Assembly (NCBI GenBank): GCA_038321545.1
Contig: JBBQFB010000001.1
Location: forward strand, 6,599 to 70,598
DNA from: VFJZ01 sp038321545
GTDB taxonomy: Bacteria > Actinomycetota > Thermoleophilia > Gaiellales > F1-60-MAGs149
DNA length: 64,000 bases
Reading direction: 5' to 3'
The notes beneath the pieces were generated by a model. The model was given only the letters and a program-made list of their open reading frames with translations. It did no database searches and was not told the DNA's origin. The translations under genes were made by a program, and so were the position numbers. This document shows positions 15,847-23,954 of this stretch, in pieces; position 1 is the first letter of the stretch, and every line of letters begins with the position of its first letter.

Positions 15847-17541
15847 TCAGTGGAAGGCGTTCGTGATCGGCATCCGCCGGTCACGGCCGAACGCCTTCGG
15901 CTGCAGCTTCAGGCCGGGCGGAGCCTGCCGGCGCTTGTACTCGGCGGTATCGACCAGCCGCGCGATCCGGTGTACCAGCGCGGCGTCGCCGAGGCCGAGC
16001 GCGACGATCTCATCGGGCGCCAGGTCGCGCTCGACGTAGGCCTCGAGGATCGGGTCGAGGACCGCGTAGGGCGGCAGGCTCTGGTCGTCGCGCTGGTCCT
16101 CGCGCAGCTCGGCGCTCGGCGGCCGGTCGATGATCGATACCGGGATCCGTTCGCGGCCGGCCCGCTCGTTCAGCCACCGGCACAGCTCGAACACCCGCGT
16201 CTTCGGCACGTCCTTGATCGGCGCGAACCCGCCGGCGGAGTCGCCGTACAGCGTCGTGTAGCCGACGGCGGTCTCCGACTTGTTCGACGTCGTCAGCACG
16301 AGGTGGCCATGCTGGTTCGAGACCGTCATCAGGATCACGCCGCGGATGCGGGCCTGCACGTTCTCGGCCGCGATGCCGGTGGCGTCGGGCACGGCCTGCG
16401 CGAACGCGGCCCGGAGGTCCTCGATCGGCTGTTCGCGGAAGCCGACGCCGAGGCTCTCCGCCACGCGCCGTGCGTCGGACCGCGTCTCCGACACGTTGAA
16501 GCGCGTCGGCATCGAGATGGTGTCGACCCGATCGGCGCCGAGCGCGTCAGCTGCGAGCGCAGCGACCAGCGCCGAGTCGATGCCGCCGGACAGCCCGAGC
16601 AACACGCGCGTGAAACCGTTCTTGGTCGTGTAGTCGCGAAGCCCGACGCAGAGCGCTGCCCACAGGTCGGCGTTCCCCGACACGGGGTGCGGCGCAATGC
16701 GCGGCTCGAGTCGCGGCCGTGGCTGCGGCGGGTCGAACCGCACGCGCGGCACGAGTGGCTGACGGGTCTTTCCGCGGCGCAGGCGGGTGTCACGCAGGCG
16801 GGCGGAGACGGCGGCGCCGGGGTCGACCTCGCAGACCAGCACCTCCTCCTCGAACGCCGCCGCGCGGGCGACGATGCCGCCGTCGGCGTCGACCACGACC
16901 GACCGGCCGTCGAACACCAGCTCGTCCTGGCCGCCCACGAGGTTGCAGTACGCGATGATGGACAGCTCGTCGCGGGCGCGCGTGCGCAGCATCTCCTCCC
17001 GCGCCAGGGCCTTGCCGACGTGGTACGGCGAGGACGAGATGTTCAGGATCACCGTCGCGCCGCCGCGCGCCGCGCGACCGGCCGGGCCGTTGGACAGCCA
17101 CAGGTCCTCGCAGACGGTGACGGCGCAGAGCGCTCCGCCGGCCTCGAACGCGAGCCCGTGCCGGCCCGGCGCGAACGTGCGCTCCTCGTCGAAGACCCCG
17201 TAGTTGGGCAGGTGCTGCTTGTCGTACCGGGCCTGGATCTCGCCGCCGGCGAGCAGGAACGCGGAGTTGTGGACGCGATCCCGGCCGAGCCACGGCGAGC
17301 CAACCAGCAGCGGCACGCCGATGCGGCCCGCGAGCGACTCCACCTCGCGCTGGCAGGCGCGCAGGAACGCCGCCCGGAACAGCAGGTCCTCCGGCGGGTA
17401 GCCGCTGATCGCGAGCTCGGGCGCGAGCACCAGATCGACGTCGTCGCGGACCAGGTCGGCGCACGCCTCGACGATCCGGTCGGCGTTGGCGGACACCGCG
17501 CCGACCTGCAGGTCGAGCTGGAGCAGCGCGAGTCGAAGCAC
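15847..17541 (-). CDS. nadE: glutamine-dependent NAD+ synthase
   Basis: 564-residue two-domain enzyme making NAD+ from deamido-NAD+, ATP and glutamine. The N-terminal nitrilase domain has the Glu-Lys-Cys triad in APELAISGYPPED, YDKQHLPNYGVFDE and VTVCEDLW. The C-terminal synthetase has the P-loop LGLSGGIDSALVAALAADALG region near residue 310 and TTSNKSETAVGY and LYGDSAGGFAPIKDVPKT. GTG 17541 gives the standard LRLALLQLDLQVG opening. A TAGGAT hexamer ends 6 nt upstream and uses the stop codon of the upstream gene as its first three bases. Confidence 0.95.
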   Translation of the reverse strand: MLRLALLQLDLQVGAVSANADRIVEACADLVRDDVDLVLAPELAISGYPPEDLLFRAAFLRACQREVESLAGRIGVPLLVGSPWLGRDRVHNSAFLLAGGEIQARYDKQHLPNYGVFDEERTFAPGRHGLAFEAGGALCAVTVCEDLWLSNGPAGRAARGGATVILNISSSPYHVGKALAREEMLRTRARDELSIIAYCNLVGGQDELVFDGRSVVVDADGGIVARAAAFEEEVLVCEVDPGAAVSARLRDTRLRRGKTRQPLVPRVRFDPPQPRPRLEPRIAPHPVSGNADLWAALCVGLRDYTTKNGFTRVLLGLSGGIDSALVAALAADALGADRVDTISMPTRFNVSETRSDARRVAESLGVGFREQPIEDLRAAFAQAVPDATGIAAENVQARIRGVILMTVSNQHGHLVLTTSNKSETAVGYTTLYGDSAGGFAPIKDVPKTRVFELCRWLNERAGRERIPVSIIDRPPSAELREDQRDDQSLPPYAVLDPILEAYVERDLAPDEIVALGLGDAALVHRIARLVDTAEYKRRQAPPGLKLQPKAFGRDRRMPITNAFH

Positions 17542-17547
17542 CGCGGA

Positions 17548-17553
17548 ATCCTA
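17548..17553 (-). promoter_or_regulatory. -10 element of nadE (leaderless)
   Basis: TAGGAT on the minus strand, 6 nt before GTG 17541. Its TAG is also the stop codon of the YhaM-like gene. Confidence 0.5.
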
Positions 17554-18405
17554 TTCGTGCCGGACGCCGGCGAGCGCAGCGACGACGCCCGCGTCGAGCG
17601 CGATGGCGTGCGTGAGGGCCGCCGCCTCCGGCGTCTTCGGGCGACCGCCCGAGATGCAGTGCACGAGCGGCAGGAGGCGCTCGCGCGGCGTGCGGAGACG
17701 GTGCGCCTCGCGCTCCACGCGGCGAAGCGACAGCAGCGGGACGCCGAGCAGGCGCCCCTCCTCGCCGAGCTGCAGCGCGACGCCGGGCAGGAACGCGTCG
17801 GCCGCGCCGACGCAGAACGTGAGCGCCGCAGCGGCGACGACGGACTCGTCGAGCCGCGGGTGCAGCTGGCACGTCTCGCGGCAGAGGCTGGCGACGGCGA
17901 TCGTGTGCTGGATGGCACCGCCCGCGTAGGCGTGGTGGCCGTCGACCGTCACCGGCGCCTGGCGGACGAGCGTCCGGAACCGAGCGTCGGCGTAGACACC
18001 CTCGACGACCGGCCGCAGCGTGCTGTCGTGGATCTCGCCGATCAGGAACTCGAGGAAGCCCTCCAGGTCCTCCGTGTCGCGGCGCGCGCCGGGCACGTAG
18101 ACCAGCGGGTCACCGGCCTCGACCCTCTCGACGGAGCGGACGACGATCTGGACGCGGCCTCGGTACTCCTCGACCGCGCCCAGCACCCGCACCGTGTCGC
18201 CCTGTGCGAAGCGCCCGTCGAGCAGCGGCACGTCGTCGAAGCAGACGGCTCGGACGCGGCCCGTGCGGTCGCCGAGCTCGAGCGAGAGAAACGCCGCGCC
18301 CGTCCGCGCGCGCCGCACGTCCTTGCGGAGGACCGCGAAGGTCGAGTCGACGAGGCGGCCCGCGACGAGGTCGCGGATCCACGTCTTGGACTCGACGTCC
18401 GGCAT
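17551..18405 (-). CDS. YhaM-like OB-fold/HD protein with degenerate HD site
   Basis: 284-residue protein with the layout of the 3'-5' exoribonuclease YhaM. An OB-fold occupies about residues 5-100 (TGAAFLSLELGDRTGRV), and an HD-type helical domain begins at GHHAYAGGAIQHT (His157-His158). The catalytic HD pair expected in LLHDIGK is replaced by LTFCVG (Thr196-Phe197), LLGHILLG is LLGVPLLS, and SHHG is SGGR. Only the first histidines and a final Asp (IALDAG) remain. It therefore probably lacks nuclease activity and may act as a nucleic-acid-binding or regulatory protein. ATG 18405 has TAGACT 6 nt upstream. It lies divergent to DUF1015 and upstream of nadE. Confidence 0.75.
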   Translation of the reverse strand: MPDVESKTWIRDLVAGRLVDSTFAVLRKDVRRARTGAAFLSLELGDRTGRVRAVCFDDVPLLDGRFAQGDTVRVLGAVEEYRGRVQIVVRSVERVEAGDPLVYVPGARRDTEDLEGFLEFLIGEIHDSTLRPVVEGVYADARFRTLVRQAPVTVDGHHAYAGGAIQHTIAVASLCRETCQLHPRLDESVVAAAALTFCVGAADAFLPGVALQLGEEGRLLGVPLLSLRRVEREAHRLRTPRERLLPLVHCISGGRPKTPEAAALTHAIALDAGVVAALAGVRHE

Positions 18406-18411
18406 GGGCCG

Positions 18412-18417
18412 AGTCTA
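18412..18417 (-). promoter_or_regulatory. -10 element of the YhaM-like gene (leaderless)
   Basis: TAGACT on the minus strand ending 6 nt before ATG 18405. Confidence 0.45.
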
Positions 18418-18440
18418 CCCGGACACCTGTGGAGGAGGGT

Positions 18441-18446
18441 TACGAT
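18441..18446 (+). promoter_or_regulatory. -10 element of the DUF1015 gene (leaderless)
   Basis: TACGAT ending 6 nt before GTG 18453. A GGAGGAGG at 18431-18438 lies upstream of it, so it would not be in the transcript if this -10 is used. Confidence 0.4.
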
Positions 18447-18452
18447 CCGCCG

Positions 18453-19664
18453 GTGACGCCACGGGCTGGGGCAACGGTGCGGCCCTTCCGGGCGTTGCAC
18501 TTCGATCAGGAGAAGGTGCCGATCGCCGATGCGATCGCGCCGCCGTTCGATGTGGTCAGCGACGTCCAGGCGCGGGCGCTGGCGGCGCGCTCGCCGTTCA
18601 ACATGGTGCACCTGATCCTGCCCGGCCCCGGGCAGGAGCGCCACGTGCACGAACAGATCTGCGCGTGGCGGCGCGACGGCGCGCTGGTGCTGGACACCGA
18701 GCCCGCCTACTACTGGCTCGAGGAGCAGTACACCGCTCCGGACGGCACCCGGCGCACGCGGGGCGGGTTCATCGGGCTCGTCCACATCGAGCCGTACGAT
18801 CGGCACATCGTGCTGCGCCACGAGCGGGTTCGGGAGGTGCCCGTCGCCGGCCGCCTCGACCTGCTGCGCGCGACCCGCGCCCACCTGTCCCCCATCTTCG
18901 GCGTGTACCACGACGCCGAACACCGGGCCGAGCTGGCGCTGCTCGCAGGGCGCGACCCCGAGCCGATGTTCGACGTGACGGGCGACGACGGCACCCGGCA
19001 CAAGCTGTGGCGGTGCCGCACCGGGCACGCCCAGGTGGCGGCTGCGCTCGCGGAGTCGACGGTGCTGGTCGCAGACGGGCACCACCGCTACGAGACGGCG
19101 CTGCGGTACGCGCAGGAGCGCGGAGCGGACGACGAGCGGGCGGCCTTCCTGCCGGTGTACCTCGCGAACGCCGACGACGGTCTCGTCATCTACCCGACGC
19201 ACCGCATCGTCTCGGGCGTGCCCGACGCGCTGCAGGCCGGGCTCGCCGGCGCGCTGCGCGACCAGGGTCTCGACGTGTCGGAGGCCACCGATCCCGAGGC
19301 CGCGCTGGCCGGCGTGCAGGGGCGATCCGCCCTGGTCGTGGTACGCGAGTGGCGTCCGGCGCTGCTCGCGCAGGGAGACCCGGGCGTGGACTCGGCCCTC
19401 GCGCAGGACGCGCTGCTCGGCCCGATCCTGGGGCTCGACGCGGCGGCCGTCTCGCGCACCGACCGCATCAGCTACAGCCACCGGGCGGACGAGGCGATCG
19501 CGCGGGCCAAGGGCGATACGATCGCGATCCTGCTGCGGGCACCGACCATCGCCCAGGTCGAGGAGACGGCGCTCGGGTCGCGGACGATGCCGCAGAAGTC
19601 GACCTACTTCTATCCGAAGACCGTCGACGGGCTCGTGTTCTACGGCCTCGACGACTGCACCTGA
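18453..19664 (+). CDS. DUF1015 family protein
   Basis: 403-residue cytosolic protein of the DUF1015 family. Recognised by the opening VRPFRALHFDQEKVPIADAIAPPFDVV (residues 9-35, described by position), NMVHLILPGP, the central VADGHHRYETALRYAQ signature, and the ending SYSHRADEAIARAK then MPQKSTYFYPKTVDGLVF. Family members are widespread in bacteria and archaea; a relationship to ParB/Srx-fold kinases has been proposed. GTG 18453 is chosen because homologues begin just before VRPFRAL and a TACGAT lies 6 nt upstream. It is followed by mrp, which has its own promoter. Biochemical role not established here. Confidence 0.88.
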   Translation: MTPRAGATVRPFRALHFDQEKVPIADAIAPPFDVVSDVQARALAARSPFNMVHLILPGPGQERHVHEQICAWRRDGALVLDTEPAYYWLEEQYTAPDGTRRTRGGFIGLVHIEPYDRHIVLRHERVREVPVAGRLDLLRATRAHLSPIFGVYHDAEHRAELALLAGRDPEPMFDVTGDDGTRHKLWRCRTGHAQVAAALAESTVLVADGHHRYETALRYAQERGADDERAAFLPVYLANADDGLVIYPTHRIVSGVPDALQAGLAGALRDQGLDVSEATDPEAALAGVQGRSALVVVREWRPALLAQGDPGVDSALAQDALLGPILGLDAAAVSRTDRISYSHRADEAIARAKGDTIAILLRAPTIAQVEETALGSRTMPQKSTYFYPKTVDGLVFYGLDDCT

Positions 19665-19696
19665 CGCGGGCTGACCGGCGGCGGCCCGCGGTGTCG

Positions 19697-19702
19697 TACC
19701 CT
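19697..19702 (+). promoter_or_regulatory. -10 element of mrp (leaderless)
   Basis: TACCCT ending 6 nt before ATG 19709; no Shine-Dalgarno. Confidence 0.45.
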
Positions 19703-19708
19703 TCGGTC

Positions 19709-20851
19709 ATGGCGCTGCCCCCCGAGTCCGCGATCATCGAGGCGCTCTCCCGGGTCCAGGACCCGGAGCTGCGACGGAGCCTGACCGAGCTCGAGATGGT
19801 GCGACACGTCGAGATCTCCGACGACGGCGTCGTGTCGGTGCTGATCGCGCTGACCGTCCCCGGCTGCCCGCTAAAGGCCAAGATCGAAGGCGATATCACC
19901 GCCGAGCTGCGCCACATCGACGGCGTGACCGGCGTCGCGGTGGCGTTCACGCACATGACCGAGGAGGAGCGCGCCGCGCTCGGCACCCGGCTGCGCGGCG
20001 GCGCGGACACCGGCGGTGCGAAGCGCGAGAAGAAGGGCCTCGCGATCGACAACCGCACGCGGGTGATCGCCGTGGCGTCCGGCAAGGGCGGCGTCGGCAA
20101 GTCGTCGCTGACCGTCAACCTCGCGATCGCGCTGCGAGCCCAGGGCCACGAGGTCGGCATCATCGACGCCGACATCTACGGGTTCTCCATTCCGGGCATG
20201 CTCGGCATCGACCAGCGGCCGGTGACGTTCGACGGCATGATCCTGCCGCCCGTCGCGCACGAGGTGAAGACGATCTCGATCGGCTACTTCCTCGATGACG
20301 AGGGCGCCGTCATGTGGCGCGGGCCGATGCTGCACCGAGCGCTCGAGCAGTTCATGACCGACGTGCACTGGGGCGGCATCGACTACCTGCTGATCGACAT
20401 GCCACCCGGCACCGGCGACATCGCGATCTCGCTCGGCCAGCTGTTCACCGAGGCCGGCCGCAAGGTCGAGTCGATCATCGTGACGACGCCGAACCAGGCC
20501 GCGCAACGCGTCGCCGAGCGTGCGGCGGCGGTTGCGCACCGCATGAAGATGGAGATCGCAGGCGTCGTCGAGAACATGAGCTACCGCGTCTGCCCGTGCT
20601 GCGGCGAGCGCGACGAGGTGTTCGGCGCCGGCGGCGGCGAGGCGCTGGCCGCCAAGATCGGTGTCCCGTTGCTGGCGCAGATCCCGCTCGAGCCCGCTGT
20701 CCGCGCCGGCGGCGACACCGGTGTGCCCGTGATGGTGACCGAGCCGGACTCGCCGGCATCGCTCGCGATCGCCGAGCTGGCCCGGCAGCTGGTGCGCACC
20801 GGCAAGCCGGATCCGGCGCAGCGCATGACCCGCCGCCTGCAGGTCCTCTAG
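19709..20851 (+). CDS. mrp: Mrp/NBP35-family iron-sulfur carrier ATPase
   Basis: 380-residue P-loop protein that carries and transfers Fe-S clusters to apo-proteins in the cytosol. The N-terminal 90 residues form a MIP18/DUF59 domain (IEALSRVQDPELRRSLTELEMV, by position residues 9-30). The deviant Walker A is GKGGVGKSS starting near residue 125, followed by DADIYGFSIPG and DYLLIDMPPGTGD (Walker B). The cluster-binding Cys pair is Cys295/Cys298 in YRVCPCCGERD. It would serve the many cluster proteins of the nearby nuo operon; a HesB/IscA-type carrier is also in the window. Confidence 0.94.
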   Translation: MALPPESAIIEALSRVQDPELRRSLTELEMVRHVEISDDGVVSVLIALTVPGCPLKAKIEGDITAELRHIDGVTGVAVAFTHMTEEERAALGTRLRGGADTGGAKREKKGLAIDNRTRVIAVASGKGGVGKSSLTVNLAIALRAQGHEVGIIDADIYGFSIPGMLGIDQRPVTFDGMILPPVAHEVKTISIGYFLDDEGAVMWRGPMLHRALEQFMTDVHWGGIDYLLIDMPPGTGDIAISLGQLFTEAGRKVESIIVTTPNQAAQRVAERAAAVAHRMKMEIAGVVENMSYRVCPCCGERDEVFGAGGGEALAAKIGVPLLAQIPLEPAVRAGGDTGVPVMVTEPDSPASLAIAELARQLVRTGKPDPAQRMTRRLQVL

Positions 20852-20903
20852 CTCACCCTTCGGAGGGACGCCGCGCGGCATCCCCCTTTCCGATGGTCTT
20901 AGG

Positions 20904-21977
20904 GTGATCGACGAGCTGAACACTCTCGCCCTGATGCGGGCCCGCGACCAGGGGCGAGCGCTGCTCGCCACGGTCCGCCGGGCCATGATCGAGGTCGAGC
21001 GCCCCGCGCGCCACGCTCTGGTGTGCCTCCTCGCCGACGGGCATCTCCTGATCGAGGACGTCCCCGGCGTCGGCAAGACGACGCTGGCGCGCATCATCGC
21101 GCGGGCCATCGGCGGCCACGACTCGCGCATCCAGTGCACCGCCGACCTGGTGCCGTCCGACATCATCGGCATCGAGATCCGGTCCGACAATCCGGCGTTG
21201 CGGCCGCACGTGTTCGATCCGGGCCCGCTGTTCGCGAACGCGGTCGTGCTGGACGAGGTCAACCGCGCGACGCCGAAGCTCCAGGCGGCGCTGTTCGAGG
21301 CGATGGAGGAGCGGTTCGTCTCGGTCGCCAAGAAGCGCCATCCGTTGCCGCGCCCGTTCTTCGTGGTGGCGACGATGAACCCGTATAACCCGGAGGAGGA
21401 CACCTTCCGGCTCGCCCACGGCCAGCGCGACCGGTTCGCGATCGCGACCGCGATCGGCTACCCGTCGGAGCGCGGCGAGGTCGACCTGCTCGACCGGTTC
21501 GCCGGGTACGACGCGCTCGCCGATATCGATCCGATCGTGGCGCCGGGCGACGTCGTCAAGGTGCAGCGTGGCGTCGCGCTCGTGCACGTGCCGGACATCG
21601 CGCGGGAGTACATCGTCAAGCTGGTGCGCGCGACGCGTGACTTCGAGGGCGTCAACGTCGGCGCCTCGCCGCGCGCCGCGCTGTCGCTGCAGCGGTGCTG
21701 CCAGGCGCTCGCGCTGATCTCCGACTCCACCGAGGTGCAGCCCGACCACGTGCAGGAGCTGTTCGTGCCGTGCCTCGCGCACCGCATGCAGTTCCTGCCG
21801 GGCGTCGACGCCAACGCGACCGCGCAGGCCATCCTGGAGTCGGTGACGGCCCCCGCGTGGAAGAAGCCGAAGCTGGTCGCTGCCGTCGACGACCTCCTCG
21901 AAGCGCATGTGCCGGCGCCGCTGTCGGCCGACCTGCCGGGCGTCAGCCGCCTGCAGCGCCGCCTCGAAGGCGGCTGA
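20904..21977 (+). CDS. MoxR-family AAA+ ATPase
   Basis: 357-residue MoxR/RavA-like chaperone ATPase. Walker A GVGKTTLAR (Gly55 onward), Walker B VVLDEVNRATPK, sensor 1 FFVVATMNPYNPEEDTFRLAHGQRDRF, given by region, and a C-terminal lid with SPRAALSLQRCCQA. Members usually work with a DUF58 and a VWA protein to mature or assemble complexes. Neither partner is adjacent here, which is unusual, and the gene is followed by a 338-bp non-coding stretch. The GTG start is at 20904, with GATGGT ending 6 nt upstream. Confidence 0.88.
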   Translation: MIDELNTLALMRARDQGRALLATVRRAMIEVERPARHALVCLLADGHLLIEDVPGVGKTTLARIIARAIGGHDSRIQCTADLVPSDIIGIEIRSDNPALRPHVFDPGPLFANAVVLDEVNRATPKLQAALFEAMEERFVSVAKKRHPLPRPFFVVATMNPYNPEEDTFRLAHGQRDRFAIATAIGYPSERGEVDLLDRFAGYDALADIDPIVAPGDVVKVQRGVALVHVPDIAREYIVKLVRATRDFEGVNVGASPRAALSLQRCCQALALISDSTEVQPDHVQELFVPCLAHRMQFLPGVDANATAQAILESVTAPAWKKPKLVAAVDDLLEAHVPAPLSADLPGVSRLQRRLEGG

Positions 21978-22001
21978 GCCGCGCCGACAAGAGGCGAGGC
22001 T

Positions 22002-22102
22002 CATTGCAGACCCCGCAGCGCACACCGCCGGCGTTTGGCGAAAATCGCGAGGGTCTGACCCCCGTGGCCGGGCGTTTCGGGGTCAGACCCCAGAACGCAA
22101 TG
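22002..22102. repeat. REP-like nested inverted repeat
   Basis: The inner arms GGGTCTGACCCC (22051-22062) and GGGGTCAGACCC (22079-22090) are exact reverse complements around a 16-nt loop. Each arm is itself palindromic except for its centre base. The outer arms CATTGC (22002-22007) and GCAATG (22097-22102) are also complementary. This resembles REP/BIME elements mobilised by REP-associated tyrosine transposases. No transposase is in the window. Confidence 0.65.
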
Positions 22103-22227
22103 TGCCGGAAGGCGCGCATCTTGACCGATCTGTCGCACGGCGTTCTGTTACGGCGCGGAGCGAGACGACCGGGTGCGTTGGAGCCGTGGTGGACTGGCGG
22201 GGTGCAATCTGCACAGCGATTGCCAGC

Positions 22228-22255
22228 GCCGGCCCGGATCCGGTTCGGCGCCGGC
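22228..22255. terminator. GC-rich hairpin between convergent genes
   Basis: GCCGGC at 22228-22233 and GCCGGC at 22250-22255 can pair around a 16-nt loop that is itself partly self-complementary (CCGGATCCGG). No T-run. May end the UPF0173-like transcript. Confidence 0.3.
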
Positions 22256-22315
22256 GACCGGCACCTACGGCGCACCTCGTCGACCGCCGGGGCGCCCATC
22301 GCAGACGCCGACTGG

Positions 22316-23029
22316 CTAGAACGACTGGCGGTCGCCCGGCCGCAGCGGATACACCGTCACGCCCTGCAGGCCAAGCTTCGCAATCTCCTCCTGCACCGCC
22401 TCCGGCGTGCCCGTCAGCGCAGGGAACGTCCCCCAATGGCCCCCCATCACATGCTTCACGCCCAGCAGGCGCACCGCGTGGGCGGCCTCGAGCGGGCCCA
22501 TCGTGTACATGTCCCCGATCGGGAGAATCGCGACGTCGGGCCGGTAGATCTCGCCGATCAGAGCCATGTCGGAGAACACGCAGGTATCGCCGGCCTGATA
22601 GACGCGGAACCCGTCGGCGAACGTGATCACGAACCCGGCCGGCTCGCCGCCGTAGCCGACGACCGCCTCACCGTCGACGATGCTGCCCGAGTGGATCGCG
22701 TGCGTCATCGTGAATCGGATCCCGAGCTGCTCGACGGTGCCGCCGGTGTTGAAGCCGACGACGTCCACGCCCTTGCCGCCGAAGTGCATTGCGAGCTCGT
22801 ACTTGGCGAGCACCGGGCACCCGTGCTTGGCATGCACGGCCTCGACATCGGCGATGTGATCGCCGTGGCCATGGGTCAGTAGCACGAGGTCGACGCGCTG
22901 CGGATCGCGCAGCGCTTCGGGAATGGTCGGAGCCGTCAGCCACGGGTCGACGAGGACGTGCGTGCCATCCGCGGTCGTGTGACCCCACGTGCCGTGGCCA
23001 TACCAGGTGATCTCGACGCTGCTCCCCAT
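22316..23029 (-). CDS. UPF0173-like metal-dependent hydrolase
   Basis: 237-residue metallo-beta-lactamase-fold hydrolase of the YtkL/UPF0173 type. Metal motif LTHGHGDHIAD (about residues 46-56), MTHAIHSGSI, AGDTCVFSDM with the bridging Asp, and a C-terminal GGHWGTFPAL with the last His. The opening EITWYGHGTW is typical. ATG 23029 is chosen because GGAGGAG lies at 23043-23037, 7 nt before it; a longer in-frame ATG at 23065 lacks such a site. Substrate unknown. Confidence 0.88.
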   Translation of the reverse strand: MGSSVEITWYGHGTWGHTTADGTHVLVDPWLTAPTIPEALRDPQRVDLVLLTHGHGDHIADVEAVHAKHGCPVLAKYELAMHFGGKGVDVVGFNTGGTVEQLGIRFTMTHAIHSGSIVDGEAVVGYGGEPAGFVITFADGFRVYQAGDTCVFSDMALIGEIYRPDVAILPIGDMYTMGPLEAAHAVRLLGVKHVMGGHWGTFPALTGTPEAVQEEIAKLGLQGVTVYPLRPGDRQSF

Positions 23030-23062
23030 CGCGAAGCTCCTCCTCGACCGTTTCGGCAGGAG

Positions 23063-23068
23063 CATACT
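23063..23068 (+). promoter_or_regulatory. weak -10 element of the YbjN-like gene
   Basis: CATACT ending 6 nt before GTG 23075; it matches nAnnnT only. Confidence 0.3.
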
Positions 23069-23074
23069 TCCGCC

Positions 23075-23953
23075 GTGACCGGGAGCCAGTACGGGGGAAC
23101 CGAGGGTCAGGTGCGCCGTGCACTGGACGGCGTGTACGAGCGGCTCGACCCCGGAGACGCGCTGTGGCGCTGCACGGCCGGGCCGTACCGCACACCCGTC
23201 GCTGTCGTCGTCGCGGACGGCCCGGTGGTCGTGTCCCGCGCCACCGTGCTACCCGCCGCGGAGCTGACCGGCCCACTGGCGCGGGCCGTCGTGATCGAAC
23301 ATGACACGCTGCTGTTCGGCCGGTTCGCTCAGGCCGACGGCGCGATCCGGGTCGAGCACGCCATCGTCGGCGGCCACACGATGAACGAGCAGGAGGTTCG
23401 GATCGCGGTGTGGGCCGTCGGCTGGGCCGCCGGCGCGTACCGGCCGCGCTGGGAGCGGCACCTCGCGGGGGAGGTGCTGACAGGCGGCGAGCCGGTGCCC
23501 GGCGTCGCTGCACGCCGCGGGGCCGAGGAGCGCGTGGCCTCCACGCAGGCGCGGGTCGAGCGGTTCCTGAAGGAGGAGCACGGGGGATTCGCGTACGACG
23601 AGGCGTGGGGCTACCACGGTCCGTTCGGATCGACGCGGGTGTTCGTGTCGGTGCGCCACGTGCTCGAGACGTCGACCGCCGTGCTGGTCGCCTCGCCCGT
23701 GCTGTCGGGCGTCGAGCTCACCGACGCGCTCGCCCTGGACGTCGCCGAGCTGACCGCGGCGCGCTCCTTCGGCCGGTTCGCCTACGCGGCCGAGCGGTCG
23801 GAGCTATGGGCGGAGCACGCCATCCTCGGCGACGACCTCGATCCGGAGGAGCTGGCGGCGGCCATCACTGCCGTCGCAGAGCTGGGCGACGGCGAGGACG
23901 ACCGGCTGCAGGCCGCGCACGGCGGCCGCCGCTACGCCGACCTCACCCGCTGA
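23075..23953 (+). CDS. YbjN/CesT-like two-repeat protein
   Basis: 292-residue acidic protein made of two related modules. Residues about 60-120 contain LLFGRFAQADGAIRVEHAIV followed by MNEQEVRIAVWAV. Residues about 225-280 contain SFGRFAYAAERSELWAEHAI followed by LDPEELAAAITAV. The pattern resembles YbjN and type III secretion chaperone-like folds, which bind peptides. No signal peptide or membrane helix. It is divergent from the UPF0173-like gene and meets nuoN with a one-base gap. Function unknown; no secretion system is present in the window. Confidence 0.55.
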   Translation: MTGSQYGGTEGQVRRALDGVYERLDPGDALWRCTAGPYRTPVAVVVADGPVVVSRATVLPAAELTGPLARAVVIEHDTLLFGRFAQADGAIRVEHAIVGGHTMNEQEVRIAVWAVGWAAGAYRPRWERHLAGEVLTGGEPVPGVAARRGAEERVASTQARVERFLKEEHGGFAYDEAWGYHGPFGSTRVFVSVRHVLETSTAVLVASPVLSGVELTDALALDVAELTAARSFGRFAYAAERSELWAEHAILGDDLDPEELAAAITAVAELGDGEDDRLQAAHGGRRYADLTR

Positions 23954-23954
23954 C

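Larger units (their letters stand above)
21978..22315. other. non-coding convergent region
   Basis: 338 bp between the MoxR stop and the stop of the convergent UPF0173-like gene. It holds the REP-like element (22002-22102), a GTGCA-ATC-TGCAC inverted repeat near 22202-22214 and a strong GC hairpin (22228-22255). No convincing reading frame was found. Confidence 0.7.
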
